64,000 nucleotides of DNA from DVEG01 sp964405435 (GTDB taxonomy: Bacteria; Cyanobacteriota; Cyanobacteriia; Cyanobacteriales; Oscillatoriaceae): NCBI GenBank assembly GCA_964405435.1, contig CAYOOD010000028.1:17037-81036 (forward strand), in the 5' to 3' direction. The notes under the pieces are model-generated. The model was not told where the DNA came from. It was given only the letters and a program-made list of their open reading frames with translations, and ran no database searches. Positions 50,536 to 59,686 of the stretch are shown here, piece by piece. The translations under genes were made by a program, and so were the position numbers. The number at the start of each line of letters is the position of its first letter. Position 1 is the stretch's first letter.

Positions 50536-51084
50536 TTATCTGGATTTAACCGAAGTGGGGTTGAGGAGAACGGCTGCTGCTTTTTGAGCGATCGCCTCTG
50601 AGAGGTGAATTTGTTTTAGACTCACCAATCCTTCGGCAATAAAGGAATCTCGGACGATCGCGCTTTCTCCGCTGTTGAAGGAAGTCTCGTAAAAAACTTC
50701 GCGGATTCCCGCTGAAATCACTAATTTCAAGCAAGACAGGCAGGGTTCGAGGGTGACGTAAATGCTGGCACCCGTGGTGGCTATGCCGTGTTTAGCCGCT
50801 TGGGCGATCGCGTTTGCCTCGGCGTGAACCGCTCGCGAGGGCATCGACTTGCTGGCGTCGCAACTGCTCAGCCCGGGATAGCAATATCCCTGAGAGGTAC
50901 AGTGGGGCGAACCCGCCGGCGAACCGTTGTAACCGGTTGCCAAAACTTGCTTATCTTTCACAATCACCGCCCCCACCGGAAAGGCGAGGCAAGTCGATCG
51001 CGTGGCGGCGAGTTTCGCCAGCATCAGGAAATACTCGTCCCAATTCGGTCTTGTAAAGGCTTCAGAATTTTTAGTCGCTTGCAT
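50536..51084 (-). CDS. dCMP deaminase
   Basis: 182 residues. The zinc-dependent deaminase core has HAEANAIAQAA (catalytic Glu) and PCLSCLKLVISAGI (zinc Cys residues). In the family it converts dCMP to dUMP. The N-terminal RPNWDEYFLMLAKLAATRSTCLAFPVGAVIVKDKQVLATGYNGSPAG and the extra Cys/His segment HCTSQGYCYPGLSSCDASK fit dCMP deaminases of the ComE/Dctd type rather than cytidine deaminases. dut diverges 102 bases away and thyX lies next, so the neighbourhood makes dTMP. Confidence 0.9.
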   Translation of the reverse strand: MQATKNSEAFTRPNWDEYFLMLAKLAATRSTCLAFPVGAVIVKDKQVLATGYNGSPAGSPHCTSQGYCYPGLSSCDASKSMPSRAVHAEANAIAQAAKHGIATTGASIYVTLEPCLSCLKLVISAGIREVFYETSFNSGESAIVRDSFIAEGLVSLKQIHLSEAIAQKAAAVLLNPTSVKSR

Positions 51085-51186
51085 GATATTCTAGTGCAGG
51101 AAGGTTCAATCTATCCAACGATAGAGCAGCCATTTTAAGTTTAATTGTGTCCTCCTGCTCACTACCCATCACAATTTTAACCAAAC

Positions 51187-51618
51187 GTGAAACTGAGAAT
51201 ACATCTTTTATATCCCGATGCGCTACTGCCGAGTTATGCCCACGAAAATGATTCAGGCATGGATTTATTCGCGCATGAAGCAGCCTTGATTCAGCCCGGA
51301 GAGCGGAAGCTAATCGGCACGGGTATTGCAATAGAATTACCAGCCTCTACAGAAGCTCAAATCAGACCCCGCAGCGGTCTAGCCTACAAGCACGGGATAA
51401 CGGTACTGAATACACCGGGCACGATTGATGAAGGGTACAGGGGTGAAATCAAAGTGCTGCTCATCAATCATTCCTCAGAAAATTTTCAAGTCGATAAAGA
51501 AATGAGAATAGCGCAGATGGTTATCGCCCCTGTTTTGCGCCCCGAAATAGAAATTGCTAGCGGCGGGCTGGCAGAAACTTTTCGGGGAGCTAACGGTTTT
51601 GGTTCTACGGGCGTGTAA
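51187..51618 (+). CDS. dut: dUTP diphosphatase (dUTPase)
   Basis: 143 residues. It splits dUTP to dUMP and PPi, keeping uracil out of DNA and supplying dUMP to thymidylate synthase. Motifs 1-5 are visible: HENDSGMDLFAHE, PRSGLAYKHG, GTIDEGYRGEIKVLLIN, MRIAQMVIAP and the C-terminal GFGSTG. It diverges from dCMP deaminase and converges with thyX, with 31 bases between the stops. Confidence 0.96.
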   Translation: MKLRIHLLYPDALLPSYAHENDSGMDLFAHEAALIQPGERKLIGTGIAIELPASTEAQIRPRSGLAYKHGITVLNTPGTIDEGYRGEIKVLLINHSSENFQVDKEMRIAQMVIAPVLRPEIEIASGGLAETFRGANGFGSTGV

Positions 51619-51649
51619 GTTAGGCGTTTAAATTAGGGAAGCTATGGGT

Positions 51650-52372
51650 TTAGGGAGCTAGCCGAGATTTTTTGGCGCGATTCTTGAAGTACCAATCAGC
51701 GACAGCGGGCATCCAACTTTCAAAATGGGGCCAAATTGCATCGCAGAGTTTTTGAGCTTCGAGCTGAGCATCGGCTTTCCAGCGCAGATCTAACAAGTGC
51801 ATGAGCGATCGCGCGTTCAAAGACATCACCCAATGTTGCCTCACGTCAAAGGGAATAATTCCTCGAGCATGTTCTTCGGAAACGCCTTCTTCGAGCAGTT
51901 GCTGGTAGCGTTTAGCCGCTTCCAGACACCAGGCTAAATCGCGATCGCGCTGCTCTTTGGTATATTCGTAGCGTTTCCCCTGACGGTCATTGTAATAACC
52001 AACCGGGCGCAAATAGAAAACTTCTTCAATTTCTTTCAACCCGATCGCTGCTTGAACGATGCGGTTGCCCGTATAGCGGTTGGATTGGACATCGAAAGAA
52101 ATTCCCACCCTATGAGTCCGCACTTGTTGCATAACGCTGTGGGGAAAGTAACCGCAATTGAAAACAATGCTGGGATGTTCTAAAGGGCCATAATGTCCGC
52201 GATCGCTCGCTAAAAGGCGCTTGACAATTAACTCGCCGCACTTTTCTTCTGATGGCCAATGTTCGCGCTCGTCAACGACAAAATCCTCGCTGTAGTCTTG
52301 GTGCATGGCTGCATAGATTACCTGCTGAGGATTTAATGTTTTGGCAATTACTTCTACTCGGAATCGCTCCAT
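51650..52372 (-). CDS. thyX: Flavin-dependent thymidylate synthase ThyX
   Basis: 240 residues. It methylates dUMP to dTMP using FAD and methylenetetrahydrofolate. QQVRTHRVGISFDVQSNRYTG is the ThyX signature region (H-R-x-x-S-x..S-x-RY), and the C-terminal ARSLMHLLDLRWKADAQLEAQKLCDAIWPHFESWMP fits. No thyA is in the window. With dCMP deaminase and dut it forms a local dTMP supply set. Confidence 0.95.
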   Translation of the reverse strand: MERFRVEVIAKTLNPQQVIYAAMHQDYSEDFVVDEREHWPSEEKCGELIVKRLLASDRGHYGPLEHPSIVFNCGYFPHSVMQQVRTHRVGISFDVQSNRYTGNRIVQAAIGLKEIEEVFYLRPVGYYNDRQGKRYEYTKEQRDRDLAWCLEAAKRYQQLLEEGVSEEHARGIIPFDVRQHWVMSLNARSLMHLLDLRWKADAQLEAQKLCDAIWPHFESWMPAVADWYFKNRAKKSRLAP

Positions 52373-52642
52373 GACACTACCCCAACTATTTGACTGCGAT
52401 CTCAGGCACTTCGCCCCGTCTCCCGCCAGTATTTATTACCCTAAAAAATTTTCTTTGTCAATTTTTTTTATTGTCTTTTAAGAATTCGAGCTTTTTGAAA
52501 CAATTTATAAATTTATATAAAGTTTGAGTTTTGGGTATTGACAGAAAGCCAAAATACTGTACAGCGGCGATTGGCTGCGCTGCAAACGAGTTGAGGGCTG
52601 AAGCCCTCACTACGAACGAGAGTTATACTTGGAAAGTATTTA

Positions 52643-54106
52643 TCAACGACGCCGCCAATTAAAAAACCATTCCAAAAAATCTAGAAGGTGGGGATTGCGA
52701 TCGCGCTGCTGTCGGTGCCATTCGGCAGCAGTTTGTCCGGCGATCTCGGAAAAAGTGGGCCAGACGTGGGGCAGGGAAGCGATCGCCCCCACTTTGATTT
52801 TTTCCCTCACTGCCAAAGCAAAAACGTGAATCAACTCAGTTGCTTGTGCCCCCACGACAGATACTCCCAGAATCTCCCCATTGCGACGGGCGATAATTTT
52901 ACAAAATCCGGTGGTTTGTCCGGCGATCTGGGCTCTGGCGATCGCCTTAAAATATTGCCGCAGAACCACCACATCCCCACCGTATCGGGCGATCGCTTGC
53001 GGTTCCGTCATGCCAACCCGCGCGAGCTGGGGATCGGTGAAAACGGCTCTGGGAACACCGCGATAATCCGCTTTCAACCAAGGGAAAAATAAGGCATTTT
53101 TTACGGCAATATCGGCTTCATAAGTTGCTAAATGAGCCATCTGACAGCCATCGGCAAAATCGCTACAGGCATAAATGCGGGGGTTCGTCGTTTGCAGTTT
53201 TTCGCTGACTTCGATGCCCTGGCGATGCCACGTTACCCCCACCGATTCCAGGTTCAAAGATTCTACATTCGGCACCTGTCCCCCGCCCAGTAAAATTTCA
53301 TCAGCTTCGATCGCTTGGTTGCCCGCTTGAACCCATTTTTTCTCGTCAATGCGCTTCGCTTGCGTGACTGCTGTTTTGGTGAGAACCCGCACGCCCTCCG
53401 CTTCCAGGTTCGCTTGAATCAGCAGCGCCGCTTCGGGATCTTCTTTGGGCAGGATGTGGGGGCTTTTCGTCACGAGGGTGACGCGACTGCCCAGGCGGGC
53501 AAAAGCCTGCGCCAGTTCTACGCCGCTGGGGCTAGCGCCCAGCACGATTAAACTTTCAGGCGGTTGTTCGCGCTTGGGCTTTTGGGCGATCTCGTCGCCT
53601 GTGAGGTAGCCCGTCGCTTCCAGCCCTTCGATCTCCGGCATCGAAGGGCTCGAACCGGTGGCGAGCAGGTAAGCGCGCGATCGCAGGCGTCGCTCTTTGA
53701 CTTCAAAGCCGAGGTGGGGTTTGGGATAGAATTGCCCCCTGCCGGCGATCGCGTCCACGCCCAGACTCGCCAAAACAGCCAGCGAGTGCTGTTCTTCCAG
53801 GTTGGCGCTGACACCTGCTGCCCACTGCACGGCTTCGGCAAATCTTATCGAGATCGATCGCGCGGCTTCTTCCTGCGCGCTACAGTGGATGCCAAATTGA
53901 CGCGCTTCTCTGAGCTGCTGGGCGGTTGCGCCCAGGTAGGTGAGGGTTTGGCGATGGGTAGAAATCGGATAGGTTGCCTCCGACGCTCCAGCCGGCACTG
54001 GGGGTGCCACGAGGGCGACGCGGGCTTTCAGGGCGGCGGCGGCGGCGGCGGCATAGAAACCGGCAGGACTGCCGCCTATGATTACTAAATCGTAGTCAAC
54101 TGTCAT
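52643..54106 (-). CDS. FAD-dependent pyridine nucleotide oxidoreductase lacking the redox disulfide
   Basis: 487 residues, the size of lipoamide dehydrogenase and mercuric reductase. FAD site DLVIIGGSPAGFYAAAAAAALKARVALV. NAD(P) site SLIVLGASPSGVELAQAFARLGSRVTLVTKSP. FAD-ribityl segment NPRIYACSDFADGCQMAHLATYEA. Dimerisation domain with HVWPTFSEIAGQTAAEWHR at the end. But where the family has the GGTCxxxGCxP disulfide (about residues 40-50) the sequence reads PVPAGASEATYPISTHRQ, with no cysteine. Disulfide reductase activity is thus unlikely; it may be an NAD(P)H oxidase- or transhydrogenase-like relative. The substrate is unknown. Confidence 0.85.
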   Translation of the reverse strand: MTVDYDLVIIGGSPAGFYAAAAAAALKARVALVAPPVPAGASEATYPISTHRQTLTYLGATAQQLREARQFGIHCSAQEEAARSISIRFAEAVQWAAGVSANLEEQHSLAVLASLGVDAIAGRGQFYPKPHLGFEVKERRLRSRAYLLATGSSPSMPEIEGLEATGYLTGDEIAQKPKREQPPESLIVLGASPSGVELAQAFARLGSRVTLVTKSPHILPKEDPEAALLIQANLEAEGVRVLTKTAVTQAKRIDEKKWVQAGNQAIEADEILLGGGQVPNVESLNLESVGVTWHRQGIEVSEKLQTTNPRIYACSDFADGCQMAHLATYEADIAVKNALFFPWLKADYRGVPRAVFTDPQLARVGMTEPQAIARYGGDVVVLRQYFKAIARAQIAGQTTGFCKIIARRNGEILGVSVVGAQATELIHVFALAVREKIKVGAIASLPHVWPTFSEIAGQTAAEWHRQQRDRNPHLLDFLEWFFNWRRR

Positions 54107-54448
54107 TGGATGGATTCAGCAGATAGGGGAAGGGAGTTTGTTGACTTTGGGGTAAATAGGTGCTATGTATTAGGCAAGTGAAATGTAGGATACTGGCACT
54201 CTTTAAAGTTGCGTACCTGAAGAGAGAGGGTTGCGATCGCCACAGTTTTTGTGGCAACATTTCCCTGCAAGTCGGTTAAGAGAAGGAGATTTTTATAGAG
54301 AGTCGCTATTTACCTCAAATGCCTTCTTTTATTATCCACCCTTGTACGGGCGAGCAAATCTATCGCTGGTTAAAGGTTTTGTAAAATGCTGCGATTTGGC
54401 AGCTCAGTCTCGATGTCGGGTCAATTTTTAAGAATTGTGCAATAAAAA
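54107..54448. other. Intergenic region, no gene seen
   Basis: 342 bases between two leftward genes. Mixed A/T-rich stretches, no known repeat, and no RNA gene recognised. It must hold the promoter of the flavoprotein gene. Confidence 0.4.
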
Positions 54449-55621
54449 TTAATCATAATTCAGGATAGCGGCCAGACCTTCGAGGAGGCGCTGGTTTTCG
54501 GATTGGCAGCGCACTGCTGCGCGGAAATAGCGATCGCCGAGTTCGGGAAAGCTGAGGCAGTCGCGAATTAAAATTTGGTGCTGCCGGAGGAGTTTTTGCT
54601 GGAGGAAGGAGGTGGAGTATTCCGACTCGACGAGGAGGAAATTAGCGGCGCTGGGATAGGGGCGCAACCCTGGCAATTGGGCGAGTCCTTCAAACAATTG
54701 CGATCGCGCGGCGGGCAGCCAAGCCCGAGACACCTGCTCGAAGGCGGTATCTCGAACCACAGCGGCACCGGCGGCGGCAGCTAGGACATTTACCGGCCAG
54801 GGATCGCGGCGAGACTGCCACCGCTGCAGGCGATCGGGGTGGGCGATCGCGTATCCCAGGCGCAATCCCGGCAGGCTGTAAAATTTGGTGAGCGATCGCA
54901 CCACGGCCAAATTGGGATAATCCGGCACGTCTAGAGCCAAACTCTGCTGCTCCTCTGGCGGCAAAAAGTCCATAAAGGCTTCATCCACCACCACAAAAGC
55001 AAATTCCTTTAAATACGGCAGGATTGTCTCGCGGCGGAACAGTTTTCCCGTGGGATTGTGAGGATTGTTGAGCAAAAGACCGGCATTCGCTAGGCAATCT
55101 GGAGGGATAGGGGGATCTGAGGCAGTGGCATTCGTACCGCTGAATCGATGCACGAGCTTCGGTTGTAAAATATGGCCCAAGTCTGCCGTCAGCTCAGTTG
55201 GTTCTGTGACAGAGACAGAGCTCGGAAGATTGCCCGCCAGAGAGAGAGGGCACTCCGACACATTCGCAGCGAACGCCCTGAGTGCCCGCCAGTAGTCGCC
55301 AAATGCCGGCGTAATTAAGTAAGTTTCTGCCAGTTGGGAAAAATCCCAGCTAGCCAAAGTCAATAGTTCAGCCGAGCCATTACCAGGTAGAATCCAGTCA
55401 GGATTCACCTGGTGAAGCTCAGCCAGAACCGAGCGCAGTTCCCGATAGTCGGGATCGGGATAGGCTGTGAGGTCGCCCATGCGGGATTGAATGGCCGCGA
55501 TCGCGCTTTGGGGAGGCCCCAGGGGGCTAATGCTGGCAGAAAAATCGAGAATAGCCGAGGGAGAACAGCCGGCAAGCGCCGCTGCCCAGGCTAAGTTGCC
55601 CCCATGTCCGGGTCGGTTCAA
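54449..55621 (-). CDS. CobD-like threonine-phosphate decarboxylase / class I aminotransferase
   Basis: 390 residues with a PLP-dependent fold type I. NRPGHGGNLAWAAALAGCSPSAILDFSASISPLGPP is the start seen in CobD/CobC proteins. Further along are LLNNPHNPTGKLFRRE, VVDEAFMDFLPPE, and SLTKFYSLPGLRLGYAIAHP with the PLP-binding Lys. CobD decarboxylates threonine phosphate for the nucleotide loop of cobalamin; histidinol-phosphate aminotransferase is the main alternative, but the N-terminal HGGN motif favours CobD. The nominal start is TTG at 55621. It is 26 bases after hup on the same strand. Confidence 0.85.
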   Translation of the reverse strand: MNRPGHGGNLAWAAALAGCSPSAILDFSASISPLGPPQSAIAAIQSRMGDLTAYPDPDYRELRSVLAELHQVNPDWILPGNGSAELLTLASWDFSQLAETYLITPAFGDYWRALRAFAANVSECPLSLAGNLPSSVSVTEPTELTADLGHILQPKLVHRFSGTNATASDPPIPPDCLANAGLLLNNPHNPTGKLFRRETILPYLKEFAFVVVDEAFMDFLPPEEQQSLALDVPDYPNLAVVRSLTKFYSLPGLRLGYAIAHPDRLQRWQSRRDPWPVNVLAAAAGAAVVRDTAFEQVSRAWLPAARSQLFEGLAQLPGLRPYPSAANFLLVESEYSTSFLQQKLLRQHQILIRDCLSFPELGDRYFRAAVRCQSENQRLLEGLAAILNYD

Positions 55622-55647
55622 GGATTAGTTCCGCAACAGCAACACCC

Positions 55648-55929
55648 TTATTCTTCCGGCGCGACTTTTTCCTTGAACAACTTGCCTGCGGAAAAAGCAG
55701 GCACCTTGGTTGCCGGGATTTCCATCTTATCGCCGGTTTTGGGATTGCGCCCCTCGCGGGCTTTCCGCTCGCGGGACTCAAACGAGCCAAAACCCACCAA
55801 GGTCACTTTGTCTCCCTCGGCAACAGCACTCATAATCGCGTCCAGAGCAGCGGTTATCACGGCATCAGCCTGCTTCTTGGTCACGCTGGCCTTTTCGGCC
55901 ACGACATCCACTAATTCGCCTTTGTTCAT
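55648..55929 (-). CDS. hup: DNA-binding protein HU
   Basis: 93 residues from ATG 55929. MNKGELVDVVAEKASVTKKQADAVITAALDAIMSAVAEGDKVTLVGFGSFESRERKAREGRNPKTGDKMEIPATKVPAFSAGKLFKEKV is a complete HU protein, with the DNA-binding arm around RNPKTGDKMEIPA. The frame stays open to 56046, but those residues are unlike HU, and AGGATC precedes the chosen ATG. It compacts and bends DNA. The downstream CobD-like gene may be co-transcribed. Confidence 0.96.
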   Translation of the reverse strand: MNKGELVDVVAEKASVTKKQADAVITAALDAIMSAVAEGDKVTLVGFGSFESRERKAREGRNPKTGDKMEIPATKVPAFSAGKLFKEKVAPEE

Positions 55930-56398
55930 GTGAAAGATCCTAAGCGTTTGCAAAACGTGTGAAACATTTCTTGGCCATCTCGTCAGGGAGAGGTGGGCCA
56001 GAGTCAGAGATAGGCGTTTTTTCCTAACAATAGCTGAACATCCCACTGACTCTAGGTTTCACTGCATTATTCTAAAGGGTGCTTGCCGGATATGGAAGCT
56101 TGAAACCTTTAATTTATCTTGATTTCGGTATTTTGTTCGCGATCGCCCTCTTCAAAGTAGCTACTTCTACTTATGGGCCATTCGCGATCGCCCGTTTCGG
56201 GCCTCCGCGCGCCCGCCAAAACCCAACCCGATCTGGAAATTAAAAAATATACATAAAACACCTTTTTTGTCAAGAGTTTTGAGAAAACTCTCCGGTTTTA
56301 AGCCCCAGATCGGAAATCGAGGCGCGATCGTCACTACAGACTAACTTAAAAACCCGGCTTCTTCAAAAAACCGGGTTTTTGAGCGATCGAGACAGCGA
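55930..56398. other. Intergenic region between hup and pilQ
   Basis: Between two leftward genes. It contains the dispersed repeat at 56348-56380 right after the pilQ stop, A/T-rich stretches near 56100 and 56240-56270 likely to include the hup promoter, and no gene. Confidence 0.45.
56348..56380 (-). terminator. AGAAACCCGG-family inverted repeat, copy 6, behind pilQ
   Basis: AAAAACCCGGCTTCTTC, then AAAAAACCGGGTTTTT: a perfect-looking hairpin of the dispersed repeat, 18 bases beyond the pilQ stop on the minus strand and followed there by a T-rich stretch, so it should terminate the pil operon. Confidence 0.75.
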
Positions 56399-58786
56399 CT
56401 AGCGATTGCCACCCGTGGGCAGATTTTGCCGCTGCAGAAGCGGTATCACCTCCCGCCCAGGTCGGTAGCCGTAGCCAAACGTAGAACGCTCCGAGTCATC
56501 CAAGATTTGAGGCGTCACCAACACGATCACCTCAGCCCGTTCGTTATCGCGGGTTGTCCTTCTGAATAGCGAACCGATCAAAGGCAAGTCGCCCAAAATG
56601 GGAATTTTGCTGACAGTGGTTCGCTCCGTATCCTGAATAATTCCCGACAGAATCAGAGTTTGACCGTCGCGCAAGCGAACTTGACCGGAATTGAGCGATC
56701 GCGTCTGCACGAGAGTCACAAATGCGTCCTGACCGGTTTCTTCCTGACGAAGAATTGAGCTGATTTCTGGATTGACGGTTAGCGTAATAAAGCCATTGTC
56801 GTCAATCCGACTGACTGCAACTGACAGAATTAAGCCCACTGGCTGTTTCTGAACCTGTCGCGTTGTCACGTTCACGCCAGCCGTTACCTGGTTCTGAACG
56901 GTAATGTTCCCCACGACTTCCTGAGTCAGGTTGACTGTGGCAGTCTGTCCCTCTTGGACAATCAAAGTCGGGTCAGTGAGAATCTTGGCATTCTGACTCA
57001 AAATCTGAGCTCTGAGCGAAGCGAGAAATCGTTTGGGGAACTGGAAAACGTCTGCCAGAGCGAATGTCGCATCAGTATCATTAACCTCTGAAATCCCTGG
57101 TTGCAAAGGATTCCCGCTCGGAGGTGTCGCTGGCAGAAGTTCGCCGTCCGGCAGTCTGATGAACCCTTGCGGATCTGATTCCCCAAAGGGATTGGTGATA
57201 GTAGGGCGTCCGGTCAAGCTAGACCCTTGCGCGGGACTGAGTTCAGTAGCTGTTGGGGGACGATACGGGCCATAATTGACGGCAGCTCCTTGATCGGTAC
57301 TGGCGAAGAACAAGTCACCGACTCCGAAGGAGAAGCTGGTGTTGACGTTATCCGTATTCAACAGGTTGACGTCAATCACCTTAACATTCACCGCGACTTG
57401 GCGCTGGCGCAAATCTAGCTGACTCAGCAGTGCTGAGGCGATTTCAACCTTGCGAGGATCGCCGACTAGGGTGATGGAATTGAGCCGTTGGTCGGCCACC
57501 ACGGACAGACCCGTCAGCAGTAACGGCCCTGCTCCCTGCTGGGCTTTGATGACTTTAATATCCGGTTCTTCGATGCGGGTGACGGTTTGGTTAGCTCCGG
57601 TGCCGATCGGGACGAGCTGCACGCGAGTGATGGGCAGTTGCAGCTCGGCTCCTTGTCCGACGAGAAAGTTAGCCGCTGACGTGGCGCTGGCTTGATTGAG
57701 GCGCAGGCTGCGCATCACCGTATTGCGAGCGTCCAGGGGCAGTGCAGTCCCCACAAAAATCGTCCGCCCCACTCGGTTGGCTTGCAAGCCGCTCAGGCGC
57801 AGGATGGTATTGAAAACGTCTTGCACCGACTCGTTTTCGATATCCAGAGAAATCGTAGGGCCTCCCGAGCCAGTTCCCGCCTGATCGGGCTGAGCTTGCT
57901 GACCGGGCTGAGTTTGGGCCGCCGCTCCTGTAAAGGCCAAGTTGAGCCCAGCGGCGCGAGCCAGCAGCGCCAAGACCTCGCGCACGGGTGCATCCCGCAG
58001 GACCAAGCGGGGCACGCGCTCGGCAGTTCCCAGGTCGAGGATGGTTGGAGAGGAATCGACATTCGAGATCGCAATATCGCCCAGTGGCGGCGCGATCGCC
58101 CGGGGCAAGAAAGGCGGCGCGGCACTGGGACTGATAGCCGGGGGCGGCGCGGCAGCCGGCCCGGGCACTGCCGGAGCGCCGTTAATCGTCACTTCTGGAT
58201 TGGGAACTAGAACGCCCTGGGAGGGCACCCCGGGAATTTGAACCGATTGAGGGGGCAAGGGCTCTGGCGGCATTTGAGGCGGCATTTGAGCTGCCGGCCC
58301 TGGCGCGATCGAAGGCAAGCCGGGAGGCGGCGGCGGCGCGCTGGATAAGGGCGCGGGTGGCACTGCTGCCGTACTGCCGCCCGCTGAATTGAAACTAAAG
58401 AGAATTCCCTGTTCGCTCAGGGCTGCAATTTGCCCAGACGGCGTGCTGCTGGTGCCGCTGACCACCACCCGAACGCTGTTGGCATCGAGCTGCGTCACCA
58501 CCACCGACGCAATGCCGGGGGCGGGATTGTCCTGACGGAACATATTGCCCGAGGGCAAGCGCAGTTGAGTATTGATGATAGTAGCAACCTGAGCGTTGCC
58601 GCTGCTGATGGTGAATACTTGCGGGCGATCGCCGCTTTGCGTTTGCAATAAAACTTCAAGACCGCCACTGCTCGGTCGGAGCTGTACCCCTGTTATCTGA
58701 GTCGGAGCCGCCCACGCTGGCGCAACTGCCAGCAAGACCGTCACCCCTCCCAACAGGAGACATCCCAAGCCCTGATACTGTTTCAC
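56399..58786 (-). CDS. pilQ: Type IV pilus secretin PilQ
   Basis: 795 residues from GTG 58786. It forms the outer-membrane channel through which the pilus passes. There is a signal-peptide-like start (LLLGGVTVLLAVAPAWAAPTQ), an AMIN domain (about 30-125), a Pro/Ala-rich linker (130-235), STN/secretin N-domains (about 250-420, with LALLARAAGLNLAFTG), and the secretin core (about 560-790, including IPILGDLPLIGSLFRRTTRDNERAEVIVLVTPQIL). The frame opens at ATG 58804, but GAGGAGG lies between that ATG and the GTG at 58786, which therefore must be the true start. Last gene of pilMNOQ. Confidence 0.95.
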   Translation of the reverse strand: MKQYQGLGCLLLGGVTVLLAVAPAWAAPTQITGVQLRPSSGGLEVLLQTQSGDRPQVFTISSGNAQVATIINTQLRLPSGNMFRQDNPAPGIASVVVTQLDANSVRVVVSGTSSTPSGQIAALSEQGILFSFNSAGGSTAAVPPAPLSSAPPPPPGLPSIAPGPAAQMPPQMPPEPLPPQSVQIPGVPSQGVLVPNPEVTINGAPAVPGPAAAPPPAISPSAAPPFLPRAIAPPLGDIAISNVDSSPTILDLGTAERVPRLVLRDAPVREVLALLARAAGLNLAFTGAAAQTQPGQQAQPDQAGTGSGGPTISLDIENESVQDVFNTILRLSGLQANRVGRTIFVGTALPLDARNTVMRSLRLNQASATSAANFLVGQGAELQLPITRVQLVPIGTGANQTVTRIEEPDIKVIKAQQGAGPLLLTGLSVVADQRLNSITLVGDPRKVEIASALLSQLDLRQRQVAVNVKVIDVNLLNTDNVNTSFSFGVGDLFFASTDQGAAVNYGPYRPPTATELSPAQGSSLTGRPTITNPFGESDPQGFIRLPDGELLPATPPSGNPLQPGISEVNDTDATFALADVFQFPKRFLASLRAQILSQNAKILTDPTLIVQEGQTATVNLTQEVVGNITVQNQVTAGVNVTTRQVQKQPVGLILSVAVSRIDDNGFITLTVNPEISSILRQEETGQDAFVTLVQTRSLNSGQVRLRDGQTLILSGIIQDTERTTVSKIPILGDLPLIGSLFRRTTRDNERAEVIVLVTPQILDDSERSTFGYGYRPGREVIPLLQRQNLPTGGNR

Positions 58787-58894
58787 GATTCCCTCCTCAT
58801 CCACAAACAGGCTAGTTTACCGCAGGCACCCAAACAGAGCTATTGTAGCTCCTGCCTGTGAGAGCCACTGCCAGAAAGTGCCCCACGCTTTTGT

Positions 58895-59686
58895 TTACTT
58901 CTTCTGTTGTTTGGCTGCCGCTTCGGCGGCGGCGGCGGCAGCTCGTGCAGCCGCCAATTCCTCCTGAGATTTTGGCACTATCACGGCCAAATTCAACTTG
59001 GTTCTCAGAATGGGTTCTGTTACCCGCTTCACTTTGCCTTGCGGGTCTACCTCCACCTTGATTTTCGTGTCCTCCGCCTGCAGGTCTGCGACTGACTCAA
59101 ATTGTCCGACCATAACGAGGGGCTCTAACCGCTCTATTTTGCCGAGGACTGACTGAGTTTGAGCGAAAGTGCCTACCAGATCCAGCGATACGCTCAGAAC
59201 GTCAAAGTTCGCCAGACTTCCCAGACCTTGCTTTTGCTTGGTTTTCGGATCTTCGACAAAGAGCGCCCGCGCAATCTCATCTTGATCTGCCGGATTGAAC
59301 CCTACGAGTTTCGCTCCGTCTTTTTTCACCCACTTGTTGATATCAAGTAGCAGCGTATCTAAGGTTTTTGAATCGCCGAATAAAGTATTGACCTCGGCTT
59401 GCAGTTGTTTTTCGCGATCGAGAGTTCTCTGAGCCTCTTCCTTCTGGGCAATGCCGCTTTTGAGCTTGGCAATTTCGTCTTTCTTGGTTTGAATCTTGCC
59501 CTTGAGTTCTTCCTGCTTAGTCCATTCTGGCTGGAGCAAGTAAATGAATAAGCCCACCGATGCCGCCACCCCTAGGACGGCGACCAAGATGCCGATGAGT
59601 TTTGGAGTTGGTTTAATGCCGAATAAACCACCGCCGCCGCCCTCTTGTTCGCCTTCGCCGGGAATAAATGCTTCACTGACTGTCAT
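58895..59686 (-). CDS. pilO: Type IV pilus inner-membrane platform protein PilO
   Basis: 263 residues. One N-terminal membrane segment (KLIGILVAVLGVAASVGLFIYLL) is followed by a coiled coil (EELKGKIQTKKDEIAKLKSGIAQKEEAQRTLDREKQLQ) and a ferredoxin-like periplasmic domain; the C-terminus is Ala/Lys-rich. This layout, and a position between pilN and pilQ, define PilO. Its start overlaps the end of pilN by 4 bases (ATGA), i.e. translational coupling. Confidence 0.92.
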   Translation of the reverse strand: MTVSEAFIPGEGEQEGGGGGLFGIKPTPKLIGILVAVLGVAASVGLFIYLLQPEWTKQEELKGKIQTKKDEIAKLKSGIAQKEEAQRTLDREKQLQAEVNTLFGDSKTLDTLLLDINKWVKKDGAKLVGFNPADQDEIARALFVEDPKTKQKQGLGSLANFDVLSVSLDLVGTFAQTQSVLGKIERLEPLVMVGQFESVADLQAEDTKIKVEVDPQGKVKRVTEPILRTKLNLAVIVPKSQEELAAARAAAAAAEAAAKQQKK

